Shown here piece by piece: positions 16,379 to 26,200 of a stretch of DNA of 64,000 nt. Position 1 is the stretch's first letter. Each line of letters opens with the position of its first letter. Origin of the DNA: Parvularculaceae bacterium. GTDB taxonomy: Bacteria > Pseudomonadota > Alphaproteobacteria > Caulobacterales > Parvularculaceae. Below the pieces are notes generated by a model that did no database searches, had not been told where the DNA came from, and saw only the letters and a program-made list of their open reading frames with translations. The position numbers and the translations under genes were made by a program. The stretch covers positions 248,001 through 312,000 of the forward strand of contig JANQSJ010000004.1 in assembly GCA_028284065.1 (NCBI GenBank). Reading direction: 5' to 3'.

Positions 16379-19209
16379 CGCGGCCCCAGCCTTTCCAGAA
16401 GCGTCGGCGTGTGGACCTGGTCGGACTTGTAGTTTCCGGTGAGCGCCACCATCGCCATGTTCACGCCGGCGCGATAGGCGCATTCGCGCGGCGGCACGGC
16501 AGGGCGCACTGCGCAGCCGCGCCCTGCAGAGACGCTCGGCATGCGCCTTACCGGAACGTTGGCGTCATCGCGCGCCCATGCGCCGGCCCAGTCGCGCCCG
16601 CCGATAACGATCGGCGTCACGCCATCATTGTCGCCTGCTCCTTCCGCCACCCAGACCGTCCCGTCGCCGGCGCGGCCAGCGAGATCCGACAACAGATAAA
16701 ACGACCGCGTCAGGACATGATCATTCGTCAGCGGCCGCAGCGGCGGCGCGTCGATGCGGCGCAACAACTCCCGCAGCGCGGCGCGTTCGGGCGTCAGCGT
16801 TCCGCCGACCGCCCGCTCGTCGTCTCGCGTATCGAAGATAACGAGGCCGCCAAACCGCATGAAGAGTTCAAGGTTCGCCAGCGCGTCATCGGATGGCGCC
16901 GACATGCCTGCGACGATCGGCCAGTAAATGATCGGGTAGACTGACAATTCGTCACGCTCCAGGTCAACTTCTTGCGGCCCGGCGGGCTCGACGGCCGTGC
17001 GGCGGGTCAGCTCCTGCGAAAGCGCAGAAAGGCCATACAATGATAATCGGTCCACGGTGGAATCGCCGGTGCTGACATAGGCGAATCGCGTCTCGATCGC
17101 CGCATCCATGGTTCCAGAGGCGATTGGCCCGTCAAATGGCGGCGGCGACGTGGCGGTTTGCTCGGTGGCCTCGTCTGCGGCCTGTTGCGCCGCCGCGTCG
17201 CTCGCCCGCGTTACGATCGCAATGCTTGCGACGCCCAAGAACGCCGCGGCGGCCGGGCGCCTGGCGAACCGCGGCAAGCGGCCCGCATAGGCGAGGGCGG
17301 CGATGGCGTCGAGCGCGAAAAGACAAAGTGCGGCGATCAGGAGCGGCCCTGCGAGGCGCCTCGGCGGCGTTTCGGAATACGGCGCCGTTCTTCCGAGTGA
17401 CGGCGCGCGCGCGCGCAGCGTCAGGCCCTCGGTCGCCGCATTGATGGCGATTGGCGCGGCGGCGTCGCCATAAAGGCCTGGCGGCGCGTCGATGCTTGGA
17501 CCGGCCGCCGCCGCCGCCAGCGTGACGCCCGGCGCGTCGTTCGGCGCAGGGGCGAGCGCGCCGAAACCATCAAGCCGCCTTACCGGCTGAAACCGTTTGG
17601 CGTCGTCGCCAGCGCCCGCGTCAGACGCTTCGGGCATCGCCGTCGATAAGAATGCGACCCGGCGCAACATGTCGACGAAGGCGCCCGATAGGGGTAGGTC
17701 GGACCACTCCGGGGTCGCAGTGACATGAAACAGGACGATTGCGCCGGCGCCGCGCCGCACTCCGGTCACCAGCGGGGTCGAATCCTCAAGGCTCGCCCAG
17801 GTGCGCTCGGTGGTGACGCCGCCTGGCGCGGCCAGCACCTGCCGGCGGATCAGAACATCGTCCGGAACCGGCATATCTGCGAACGGTCCGTTCTCTGAGA
17901 ACGCGGTGAGCGGCTGCGGCGTCTCCCAGGTCAGCGCGCCGCCGAATGCGCGCCCGCCGCCGCGTAACGGCGCGGGCGTCAGCGGCGCGTCGTTATCCTG
18001 CGCCGCTTCGGCCAGATTGACCCCGGCGAACCGCAGGAGCACGCCGCCCCGCTCTACCCATTCCTCAAGGCGCAGGACGTCTTCGTCGCGCAAGCGCGCT
18101 ACATCGTCCAGGATAATGAGGCTCGCATCCGACGCTGCGAGATCCGCCGCGGTGCCCTCAAAAAATTCCGCATACGGCGCCATCGCGGCCCTCACATAGG
18201 ATGCGCCGGCGAGAAGGTCCCCGACGGCGCCGGCGTCGCCGAGGAAGCCGACAAGCGCGCGGCGCGTACGGCCATCGGCAAGCCGAACCGCCCCCGCGGC
18301 TGCGACGCCTTCGATGCGCGCCGCGCCGATGTCGTTGCGCAGGCCAAGCGGCAGGCGCACGCGCGCCTCGGCCGCGTCGTCGGCTGCGCCAAGCGTGAAC
18401 GCGCCGCGCGCCAGTTCGCGGCCATTGCGCGCCGTTACGACGATTTCTCCGTCCAGACGCTCCCCGTTGCGCGCGCGCGCGACGGTATAGACGTCCTCCG
18501 CTTCATCCGCCTGGCGCCCTGCGAGATAAAGCGCCGGCGCGCTTCCGTCCTGAAGGGTGGTTAACTCGCCGAGGGCGGCTAACGCCTCTGCGAGATCGCT
18601 GGCGTTCGGATGATCAAGTCCATCCGACAGCCAGCGCACGTCATAACCGCCATTCGGACGCGTCGACGCCTGCGCCCGCGCCGACGCCCCGGCATAGTCC
18701 GGCAACAGAGCCTTCGGTTCGAGAGCCGCGGCCGCGTCGTCGAATGAGTTGGGATCCATGACGGCGATGGGCTCGGTTGAGCCCTCGGCGGCGGGGGAGG
18801 TCGTTAGCAGCGCTAGCGCGCGCCGGCCGCTGCGCGCCTCTTCAACGATAGCGGAGAGCGCGTTGCGTCGCAGGCGCCAGGCGGCAGCTGCGGTCCAGCC
18901 GTCGTCTACGACGACAAGGATCGGCCTGCGATCGTCCGCTTCGACGCTTGGCGCATTCAGTATGGGGCCGGCAAGCGCAACGATCGCGAGCGTGGCGACC
19001 AGCAGCCGGAGCAGCAGCAAAATGAGCGGCGTGCGCGCAGGCGTTCGTTCCCGGTCCTCAAGCCGTTTCAGCAGCTCAAAGGCCGGAAACGTGGCGCGGC
19101 GAGGGCGCGGCGGCGTCGCGCGCAGGATAAGCCAGATCGCCGGCAGCGCGGCCAGCGCGGCGAGGATCAGGGGCGATGCGAAGGAAAGCGAGCCAGCAAT
19201 TGACGCCAC
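16375..19209 (-). CDS. BatA-like N-terminal plus DUF4159 C-terminal membrane protein
   Basis: 944-residue inner-membrane protein. The N-terminus (SFASPLILAALAALPAIWLI, then LLLLRLLVATLAIVALAGPI) matches the BatA/aerotolerance-regulator N-terminal domain with two membrane helices. Another hydrophobic pair lies around residues 635-685. The last 240 residues are DUF4159, opening RFAYVSTGDSTVDRL and containing MRFGGLVIFDTRDDE. The start is GTG at 19209 with AAAGG about 12 bases upstream. It overlaps the next gene by 4 bases and follows the DUF58 gene by about 120 bases. Such proteins act with MoxR ATPases, probably in assembling or remodelling envelope complexes; the client is unknown. Confidence 0.85.
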   Translation of the reverse strand: MASIAGSLSFASPLILAALAALPAIWLILRATPPRPRRATFPAFELLKRLEDRERTPARTPLILLLLRLLVATLAIVALAGPILNAPSVEADDRRPILVVVDDGWTAAAAWRLRRNALSAIVEEARSGRRALALLTTSPAAEGSTEPIAVMDPNSFDDAAAALEPKALLPDYAGASARAQASTRPNGGYDVRWLSDGLDHPNASDLAEALAALGELTTLQDGSAPALYLAGRQADEAEDVYTVARARNGERLDGEIVVTARNGRELARGAFTLGAADDAAEARVRLPLGLRNDIGAARIEGVAAAGAVRLADGRTRRALVGFLGDAGAVGDLLAGASYVRAAMAPYAEFFEGTAADLAASDASLIILDDVARLRDEDVLRLEEWVERGGVLLRFAGVNLAEAAQDNDAPLTPAPLRGGGRAFGGALTWETPQPLTAFSENGPFADMPVPDDVLIRRQVLAAPGGVTTERTWASLEDSTPLVTGVRRGAGAIVLFHVTATPEWSDLPLSGAFVDMLRRVAFLSTAMPEASDAGAGDDAKRFQPVRRLDGFGALAPAPNDAPGVTLAAAAAGPSIDAPPGLYGDAAAPIAINAATEGLTLRARAPSLGRTAPYSETPPRRLAGPLLIAALCLFALDAIAALAYAGRLPRFARRPAAAAFLGVASIAIVTRASDAAAQQAADEATEQTATSPPPFDGPIASGTMDAAIETRFAYVSTGDSTVDRLSLYGLSALSQELTRRTAVEPAGPQEVDLERDELSVYPIIYWPIVAGMSAPSDDALANLELFMRFGGLVIFDTRDDERAVGGTLTPERAALRELLRRIDAPPLRPLTNDHVLTRSFYLLSDLAGRAGDGTVWVAEGAGDNDGVTPIVIGGRDWAGAWARDDANVPVRRMPSVSAGRGCAVRPAVPPRECAYRAGVNMAMVALTGNYKSDQVHTPTLLERLGPR

Positions 19210-19327
19210 AGCCGGTCAAACCTTTCTGGGGCGCGTCGCCAAAGTCGGGAAACCGTGTTGGTCGGGCGCGCGCGCAATAACGAAACTCATGAAGCAGGCG
19301 GCCGGCGCAGCCGGCTCGCGCCTCCCT

Positions 19328-20235
19328 TTAAGCCGGCCCCGGCGCGCCGCCGCCGCCTTCGGCGAGCGCGATATAGATTGAAAGGAGCGCCGTCGTCGCG
19401 GGCTCGTCGGTGGAGTGGGTAATAAACGCCCATCCGAGGTCCTCGCAGAGCTCGCCAAGTCGCGCGCGATGCGTAGCGAACGCGGCGCGATAGTCTGACG
19501 CCACGGCTCCTGCGTCGCCAAAAGTAAGGCGTTCGGGGCTTTCGGGGTCAGTGAACTCCGTACGCCCCATAAAAGGAAATTCGACTTCCGCCGGGTCAAC
19601 GACCTGGACAAGGCATCCATATGCGCCTTCCTCAGCGAAGCTCTCCGCCGCGCGCTCCACCTCGTCAGGATCGGCGTAGAAATCGCCGATCAAAACCGCC
19701 GCCGCGCCGGGGATGACATGGTCCGGCGCCGGCGCGGCGGCATTGTCAGGCGCGCGCGCGGCAAGCGCCTGGAGAAATCGTTCAGCGGCGCCGCGGCCAT
19801 GGAATGGCCGTTGCGGCCCGCCCGCGAGGCCGATGCGTTCGCCGCCCCTTGCGAGAAGCATGGTGAGGGCGGTCGCGAGGGTGTCAGCGCGCCGCCGTTT
19901 CGTGTCGGCGAGATCGCCGGACGCATAGTCCATGGAGGCCGAGGGGTCGGACCAAATCCAAGCGGTAGCCGCCGCTTCCCACTCTGTCTGCCTGACGAAA
20001 AGCCGCCCGGCGCCACGCGCGGACTGGCGCCAGTCGACTGTCGAGACGGGATCTCCAAAGGCGTACGGACGATGCTGCCAGAATGTCTCGCCGGGTCCCG
20101 GCCTGCGCCGGCCGTGGGCGCCTGCGGCCACCGTGCGCGCAAGCCGTTCCGCATCAAGAAGAAGCGCATCAAGTCCGTCGCTCGCCGCGGCCGCATCGCG
20201 GCGAATCTCGGCCGGTTCGCTTACCGCGGCCGCGC

Positions 20236-20239
<4 letters not shown>
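19328..20239 (-). CDS. DUF58 (vWA-like) protein, MoxR partner
   Basis: 303-residue cytoplasmic DUF58 protein. The family core is RRPGPGETFWQHRPYAFGDP then STVDWRQSAR, with the vWA-like metal site DPSASMD at the end of the first strand and VLIGDFYADP later. The GTG start overlaps the moxR stop by 4 bases (GTGA), the standard arrangement with a MoxR AAA ATPase. In characterised systems the MoxR ATPase and its vWA partner work together as a chaperone-like pair. The client protein here is unknown. Confidence 0.88.
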
Positions 20240-21276
<1,037 letters not shown>

Positions 21277-21705
21277 GGTTGTGGCCAGGCCGCGCGCAAA
21301 AGCGCCGCCGCGCTCGTCATCACGCTGCGTGGTGCATACCACACGCGGCCGTGCTCGAGGCAACGGCTTGACGCGCGGCGGGTTCTTTTCGCCGCAGGTT
21401 CATTGAAACAGCGTTCCTCGGCGGCTTTATTAAGGCGTCGCATCTAGCTTAAGCTTAAAGGTGAACGCTGCGGCCGCGGCTCCGCGCCTGATTGCTGCTT
21501 GGCGGAAGACGCGAGATCCGGTTTCGAACGGCGGGGGCGCCGCTTGAAATGACTTGAGTGGGTGAGGCCTTGCATCGCCACGTGCAGGCCATTGGGTGCC
21601 TTGGCGCTCCGCGCCCCGGAGACGGCGATGCCGCCGCATTGGACGCCGCGCGGCGTAGTGATGAGTTTAATCAGGTATTTCAGTATTTTGGGAAGGTACC
21701 AGTAA
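21277..21705. other. Divergent intergenic region between moxR and sppA
   Basis: 429 bases without a gene I can support. It must hold the promoters of both divergent units. Visible details are the inverted repeat GTGGT-GCAT-ACCAC at 21329-21342 and an AT-rich patch with a tandem AGCTTA repeat at 21446-21458. GGAAGG at 21691-21696 is the ribosome site for sppA. No confident -10/-35 pair and no structured RNA were recognised. Confidence 0.5.
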
Positions 21706-23598
21706 GTGAGCGCTGAAGAAAGAAATCCGACCGTCTGGGGCTTCGTGAAGGGGTTTGGCAAGTTTCTGATTGGCCTCTTGATGATCGTTCAGGGGATCGT
21801 CGGCCTCGCTGTTCTCCTGCTGATTGTCGGGTTTTTCTCCGGGGTGTCCCAGGGGCTCAGCGGCAGCGCCCAGAAGGTCTCAATTCCGAAAGAGGCTGCG
21901 CTTCTGATCAGGCCGAACGGCGTCCTTGTCGAGCAGGCCGAGCCAGTCGATCCCTTCGAACAGGCGGTGCAGGAGATCTACGGCGCCGAGGAGCCGCGCG
22001 ACATTGAGGTTCACGATCTTGTCAGGGCGATCCGCAAAGCGAAGGACGATGACCGGATCACAGGGCTGGTGCTGGATCTCGGTCGGCTCTTCATTTCCAC
22101 GTCGAGCGCCAGCAAGACGCACTACCTCGCCAGGGAAATCGCCAAGTTCAAGGAAAGCGGCAAGCCCGTCTACGCCATCGGCGACTACTATGGCCAGGAG
22201 ACCTACCTGCTCGCGGCTCAGGCGGACACGGTGATGCTGCACGACAAGGGCAGCTTCGTCATGGTCGGGTACGGGCGTTACGGAACCTACTTCAAATCGT
22301 TCCTAGAGAAGATCAAAGTCACGCCTCATGTCTTTAAGGTCGGCACGTTCAAGGCGGCGGTTGAGCCGATCTTGCGCGATGACATGTCGCCTGAGGCGGC
22401 GGAAGCGAATGAGGCTTTTCTGGGCGTCATGTGGCGCCGGTACGTCGATGCGGTGGCGGCGGCTCGCGGCCTCGATCGCAGCGCCATTCTCGACTACGCC
22501 GACAACTTCAACGAAGCGCTGCGCAGCGCCGGCGGCGACCTCGCCAAGGCGGCGCTCGACGCCGGACTGGTTGACGAATTGAAAGCGCGGCCCGATCAGA
22601 TTGCGGCGCTTGCGGAGAAATTCGGCGAGGGAGAGGACGGCGAAGGCTTCAAGAGCGTCGGGTACGAGCGATACCTTGCCGCCCTTGACGAAGATGTCGA
22701 CGGCGACGCGCCAAATGTCGCTGTTGTGACGGCGGCCGGCGTCATCATCGACGGCGAAGCGCCTCCAGGAGACGTCGCCGCGGGCGACACGGTCGCAGGT
22801 TTCCTGAAGAAAGCCCGAGAGGATGACGACGTGAAAGCGGTCGTGCTGCGGATCGACAGCCCGGGCGGGTCGGCGTTTGCGTCCGAAGTCATTCGCGATC
22901 AGGTGGTGGCGACAAAAGAGGCCGGAAAGCCGGTGGTTGTGTCCATGGGCTCAAGCGCCGCGTCAGGCGGGTACTGGATCGCTGCGCCTGCGGACGAAAT
23001 CTGGGCGGCCCCGACGACCATCACCGGGTCAATCGGCATCTTTGCGTTCTTCGCGACATTCGAGCGCACCGCGGCCGAACTCGGCCTTTATGTCGATGGC
23101 GTCGGAACGAGCGCTCTGTCCTCGCTCTACGCGACCGGCTTCGGCCCGCTGGAGGACAACGTCGCCGATATCTTTCAGCAATCAGTGGAATTCGGTTATC
23201 AGGATTTTCTGAACACCGTCGCCGAGGGGCGTAGTCTTTCTACTGACTACGTCGACTCCGTGGGCCAGGGCCGCGTCTGGATCGGCGAGCGCGCGATTGA
23301 GCTCAAACTCGTCGACAAGATCGGCGGGATCGACGAGGCGGTGGCGGCGGCGGCGCAGCTCGCCGGCCTTGACGAGTACGACCGCGTTGAAATGACCGAT
23401 GACCCGTCGCCATTCGACGCGTTTCTGTCGAATTTTCGCGTTCGAGCCATGAAACTCATGGGCTTCGATCGCGCGCAAGCCCGCGCCAGCCATTCTGCGG
23501 TGCGCAGGATCGTATCGCGCGTTGAGGATCAGATCGAATTCTACGAGTCCTTCAACGACCCCAACGCCACTTACGCCCGCTGTCTCCTGTGCCAGTAG
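21706..23598 (+). CDS. sppA: Signal peptide peptidase SppA, long (67K) type
   Basis: 630-residue membrane-bound serine protease that degrades cleaved signal peptides. One N-terminal membrane anchor spans about residues 20-45. Two tandem SppA domains follow. The catalytic Lys is in VGTFKAAVEP (Lys216) and the nucleophile Ser is the one before GGY in SSAASGGYW (Ser420), a Ser/Lys dyad split across the two halves as in E. coli SppA. The start is GTG with GGAAGG nine bases upstream. A GC-rich hairpin follows the stop. It stands between the MoxR block and the DUF1285-NUDIX-cca block. Confidence 0.93.
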   Translation: MSAEERNPTVWGFVKGFGKFLIGLLMIVQGIVGLAVLLLIVGFFSGVSQGLSGSAQKVSIPKEAALLIRPNGVLVEQAEPVDPFEQAVQEIYGAEEPRDIEVHDLVRAIRKAKDDDRITGLVLDLGRLFISTSSASKTHYLAREIAKFKESGKPVYAIGDYYGQETYLLAAQADTVMLHDKGSFVMVGYGRYGTYFKSFLEKIKVTPHVFKVGTFKAAVEPILRDDMSPEAAEANEAFLGVMWRRYVDAVAAARGLDRSAILDYADNFNEALRSAGGDLAKAALDAGLVDELKARPDQIAALAEKFGEGEDGEGFKSVGYERYLAALDEDVDGDAPNVAVVTAAGVIIDGEAPPGDVAAGDTVAGFLKKAREDDDVKAVVLRIDSPGGSAFASEVIRDQVVATKEAGKPVVVSMGSSAASGGYWIAAPADEIWAAPTTITGSIGIFAFFATFERTAAELGLYVDGVGTSALSSLYATGFGPLEDNVADIFQQSVEFGYQDFLNTVAEGRSLSTDYVDSVGQGRVWIGERAIELKLVDKIGGIDEAVAAAAQLAGLDEYDRVEMTDDPSPFDAFLSNFRVRAMKLMGFDRAQARASHSAVRRIVSRVEDQIEFYESFNDPNATYARCLLCQ

Positions 23599-23609
23599 AT
23601 AGGGGTTGA

Positions 23610-23635
23610 CGCCCGCGCCGGCGGCGGCGCGGGCG
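23610..23635 (+). terminator. Strong GC hairpin after sppA, possible terminator
   Basis: Perfect 10-base-pair inverted repeat (CGCCCGCGCC at 23610-23619, GGCGCGGGCG at 23626-23635) with a 6-base loop, starting 11 bases after the sppA stop. No T-run follows, so Rho-independent termination is not assured. It could also protect the sppA mRNA 3' end. Confidence 0.4.
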
Positions 23636-23691
23636 GGGATGCCTCGGCCGGCCTTGTAACGGCGCGCGGCGACGGCCAGATTTAGGCCGCA

Positions 23692-24255
23692 ATGACCGAC
23701 CTGATGCGCTACGCCGCCGCCCTTGCGGACGACCCGGCCACGCCGCTCCCTCCTGTGGAACGGTGGGACCCGGACTATTGCGGCGAGCTTGATCTCATTA
23801 TTCGGCGCGATGGCGTGTGGGTGCACGAAGGTAGGCCGATCGGCCGCGCCAAGCTGGTTAGGCTCTTTTCCACCGTGTTGAAACGCGAGGGCGACCGGTA
23901 CTTCCTTGTCACGCCGGTGGAGAAACTTGGCGTTCGCGTCGAAGACGCGCCGTTCGTCGCGGTCAGGCTCGACATCGAACGGCGGGGGCGGCCGGATCAG
24001 GAACTGGCTTTCACGACCAATGTCGGCGATCGCGTCATCGCAGGGCCGGACAATGCGATCGAGCTGCGCGGCGGGGGCGAACGCGGCGGTCCGGCGCCGT
24101 ACGTGCATGTGCGGCGCGGCCTTGAGGCGCGGGTCGCAAGGGCCCCCTACTACGAACTCGTCGACGCCGCCGAAGAACGGACGATAGACGGCGCGCCGGC
24201 ATTCGGCGTCGCGTCGAAAGGCGTATTTTTTCCTTTCCCTGTTGAATCCAGCTAA
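23692..24255 (+). CDS. DUF1285 family protein
   Basis: 187-residue cytoplasmic protein of the DUF1285 family. The characteristic opening is PVERWDPDYCGELDLIIRRD, then WVHEGRPIGRAKLVRLFSTVLKRE and YFLVTPVEKLGVRVEDAPF. Structures of this family show two beta-rich domains, but no activity is established. It lies 11 bases before the CoA pyrophosphatase gene and is followed by the CCA-adding enzyme, an arrangement common in alphaproteobacteria, so the three are likely one transcript. Its ribosome site is weak. Confidence 0.88.
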   Translation: MTDLMRYAAALADDPATPLPPVERWDPDYCGELDLIIRRDGVWVHEGRPIGRAKLVRLFSTVLKREGDRYFLVTPVEKLGVRVEDAPFVAVRLDIERRGRPDQELAFTTNVGDRVIAGPDNAIELRGGGERGGPAPYVHVRRGLEARVARAPYYELVDAAEERTIDGAPAFGVASKGVFFPFPVESS

Positions 24256-24266
24256 GTCGGCTTCAG

Positions 24267-24935
24267 ATGAGCGTGGACGCAATCAGAACGATGATCGAAG
24301 GCAACCTTCGCCGCGCGTCCGCGCAGCGGGTGCGCTCCCTGTTCTCGGAGATTAATCCGCACCTTGTGGGCGACGCCTTGTTCGAGAGCCGCTGGAGCGA
24401 CGTCAGAAAAGATGCGGCCGTCCTTGTGCCGATCATCAAGCGCCCGGAGGGGGCGAGCGTTCTCCTGACCGTGCGCTCGTCCGACATGCCTTCGCATGCG
24501 GGGCAAATAAGCTTCCCTGGCGGGCGGGTGCAGGCCGAGGACCGCACCCGGGTCGACACCGCTCTAAGGGAGACGGAGGAGGAGGTCGGAATCCCGCGGG
24601 ACGCAGTCGACGTTGTCGGCGAACTGGGAATTCATCAGGGCGGGCTCGGATACGCCGTCACGCCGGTCGTCGGGCTGGTGTCGCCCGCCGCGCCAATCGT
24701 CCTCTGCGCGCGCGAAGTCGCCGAAGCGTTCGAGGTCCCGCTCGACTTCGTCGCGGACCTGGGCAATCACGTCACCGAGGAACGTGTGCACAAAGGCGTC
24801 CGCTATAATATGTTCGCAGCGCCTTACGAAAACTACCACATCTGGGGGCTTACCGCCGGCATCCTGCGCACGCTCGCCGAAACGCTGCAGCCGGAGGGAC
24901 GCCGGGTCGGGGCAGACGGCGGCGGCGAGCCCTGA
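24267..24935 (+). CDS. NUDIX hydrolase, CoA pyrophosphatase type
   Basis: 222-residue NUDIX hydrolase predicted to cleave CoA or acyl-CoA to 4'-phosphopantetheine and adenosine 3',5'-bisphosphate. The CoA-pyrophosphatase signature upstream of the Nudix box is present (LLTVRSSDMPSHAGQISFPGG, ending at residue 86), and the metal-binding helix reads RETEEEVG at 101-108. It sits between DUF1285 and cca, only 3 bases before the latter. The substrate is inferred from the family motif. Confidence 0.9.
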   Translation: MSVDAIRTMIEGNLRRASAQRVRSLFSEINPHLVGDALFESRWSDVRKDAAVLVPIIKRPEGASVLLTVRSSDMPSHAGQISFPGGRVQAEDRTRVDTALRETEEEVGIPRDAVDVVGELGIHQGGLGYAVTPVVGLVSPAAPIVLCAREVAEAFEVPLDFVADLGNHVTEERVHKGVRYNMFAAPYENYHIWGLTAGILRTLAETLQPEGRRVGADGGGEP

Positions 24936-24938
24936 GCC

Positions 24939-26192
24939 ATGGGCGACGCGAAAAGCCGCCCCGTTTCCTTGCCGCCTGAAGCGGCCGCCGGCTTTGGCTG
25001 GACAAATGAAGGCCCGGCGCGCGTCGTCATCGCCGCGCTTGAGGCGGCGCGTCCCGGCGGCGCGCGTTTCGTGGGCGGTTGCGTGCGGGACGGCCTCGTC
25101 GGCGTCACGGCGAAAGACATCGACATCGCAACCCAGTTGACCCCGGACGAAACGCTCGCCGCATTAGCGACCGCCGGCGTCAGGGCGGAACCGACCGGCG
25201 TCGAACATGGCACCATCACCGCGGTTGTGGACGGAGAAGGCGTCGAAGTCACGAGCCTGCGCGCGGACGTGGCGACGGACGGACGACGGGCGGTCGTATC
25301 GTTTACGGATGACTGGTGCCTCGACGCCGTGCGCCGCGACTTCACGATCAATGCGATTTATCTGACGCCTGATCTGCGCCTTTACGACCCCTGGGACGGA
25401 ATGAAGGATCTCCGCGCAGGCGTCGTGCGGTTCATCGGCGACCCAACTGCGCGGATCAGGGAAGATTACCTCAGGATACTGCGTTTCTTCAGGTTCTCCG
25501 CCCGGTTCGCAAAGGGCGACTATGACGCGATGGGACTTGCCGCCTGCTCGGCGCACAGCGCAGGCATCAACGGACTTTCCCGCGAACGGGTGGGCCAGGA
25601 AATGGCGCGGCTGATCGAAGGGCCGAATGCGGCCGGCGCGGTAAGTCGCATGGCGGCGACGGGCGTTCTTGCGCGCGTCTGGGGCGATGACGCCGACGTC
25701 GCCACGTTCACGGCGCTTAAGCGTATTTGGCCTGATGCGCCGTTCGCAATTGGCCTCGCCGCGCTCTGGCCCAATGCGGCGCCGGACGGGCGGGGGAATC
25801 TTGCAAGCGCGTTCCGGCTCTCCAACGCCAATGCGGCGCGCATGAGAGCGGCCGCCGACAACGCGGGTTCGATCGACGCGCCGCCCGACAGTGCTGCGGC
25901 GCGCCGCCTCGGTTACCGGGTCGGAATCGTCGCCGCCTGCGACGCGCTACGGCTCGCCGCCGCGCTCGGGAAGGTTTCCGATGCCGGCGCCGTCGAAAAA
26001 GCCTTTGACGCCTGGACGCCGCCCTCCTTCCCGATCGGCGGCGGAGACTTGGTCGCGGCGGGGCTCTCGCCCGGACCCGACGTCGGCAAGATCCTCGAAC
26101 GCATCGAGCATCGTTGGGTTGCGGAGAATTTCCCCGACGCTCGCCGCGCGCGCGACATTATGGCTGACGAAATCGCGCGGATCAGGAAATAG
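24939..26192 (+). CDS. cca: CCA tRNA nucleotidyltransferase
   Basis: 417-residue enzyme that adds or repairs the 3' CCA of tRNAs. The class II nucleotidyltransferase head has GGCVRD at residues 46-51 and the metal-binding pair Asp60/Asp62 in KDIDIAT, then RRDFTINAIY and the ERxxxE-like RIREDYLRILRFFRFSARF region. The C-terminal half is helical and Ala-rich, as usual for the tRNA-binding body. It is the last gene of the DUF1285-NUDIX-cca unit and ends 8 bases before the convergent amidohydrolase. A poly(A) polymerase of the same fold is less likely given the intact motifs. Confidence 0.92.
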   Translation: MGDAKSRPVSLPPEAAAGFGWTNEGPARVVIAALEAARPGGARFVGGCVRDGLVGVTAKDIDIATQLTPDETLAALATAGVRAEPTGVEHGTITAVVDGEGVEVTSLRADVATDGRRAVVSFTDDWCLDAVRRDFTINAIYLTPDLRLYDPWDGMKDLRAGVVRFIGDPTARIREDYLRILRFFRFSARFAKGDYDAMGLAACSAHSAGINGLSRERVGQEMARLIEGPNAAGAVSRMAATGVLARVWGDDADVATFTALKRIWPDAPFAIGLAALWPNAAPDGRGNLASAFRLSNANAARMRAAADNAGSIDAPPDSAAARRLGYRVGIVAACDALRLAAALGKVSDAGAVEKAFDAWTPPSFPIGGGDLVAAGLSPGPDVGKILERIEHRWVAENFPDARRARDIMADEIARIRK

Positions 26193-26200
26193 GAACTTCC

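Noticed and set aside
23182-24282. Minus-strand open frame opposite the sppA end and the DUF1285 gene
   Set aside because: Covers two recognised genes and the translation shows no domain.
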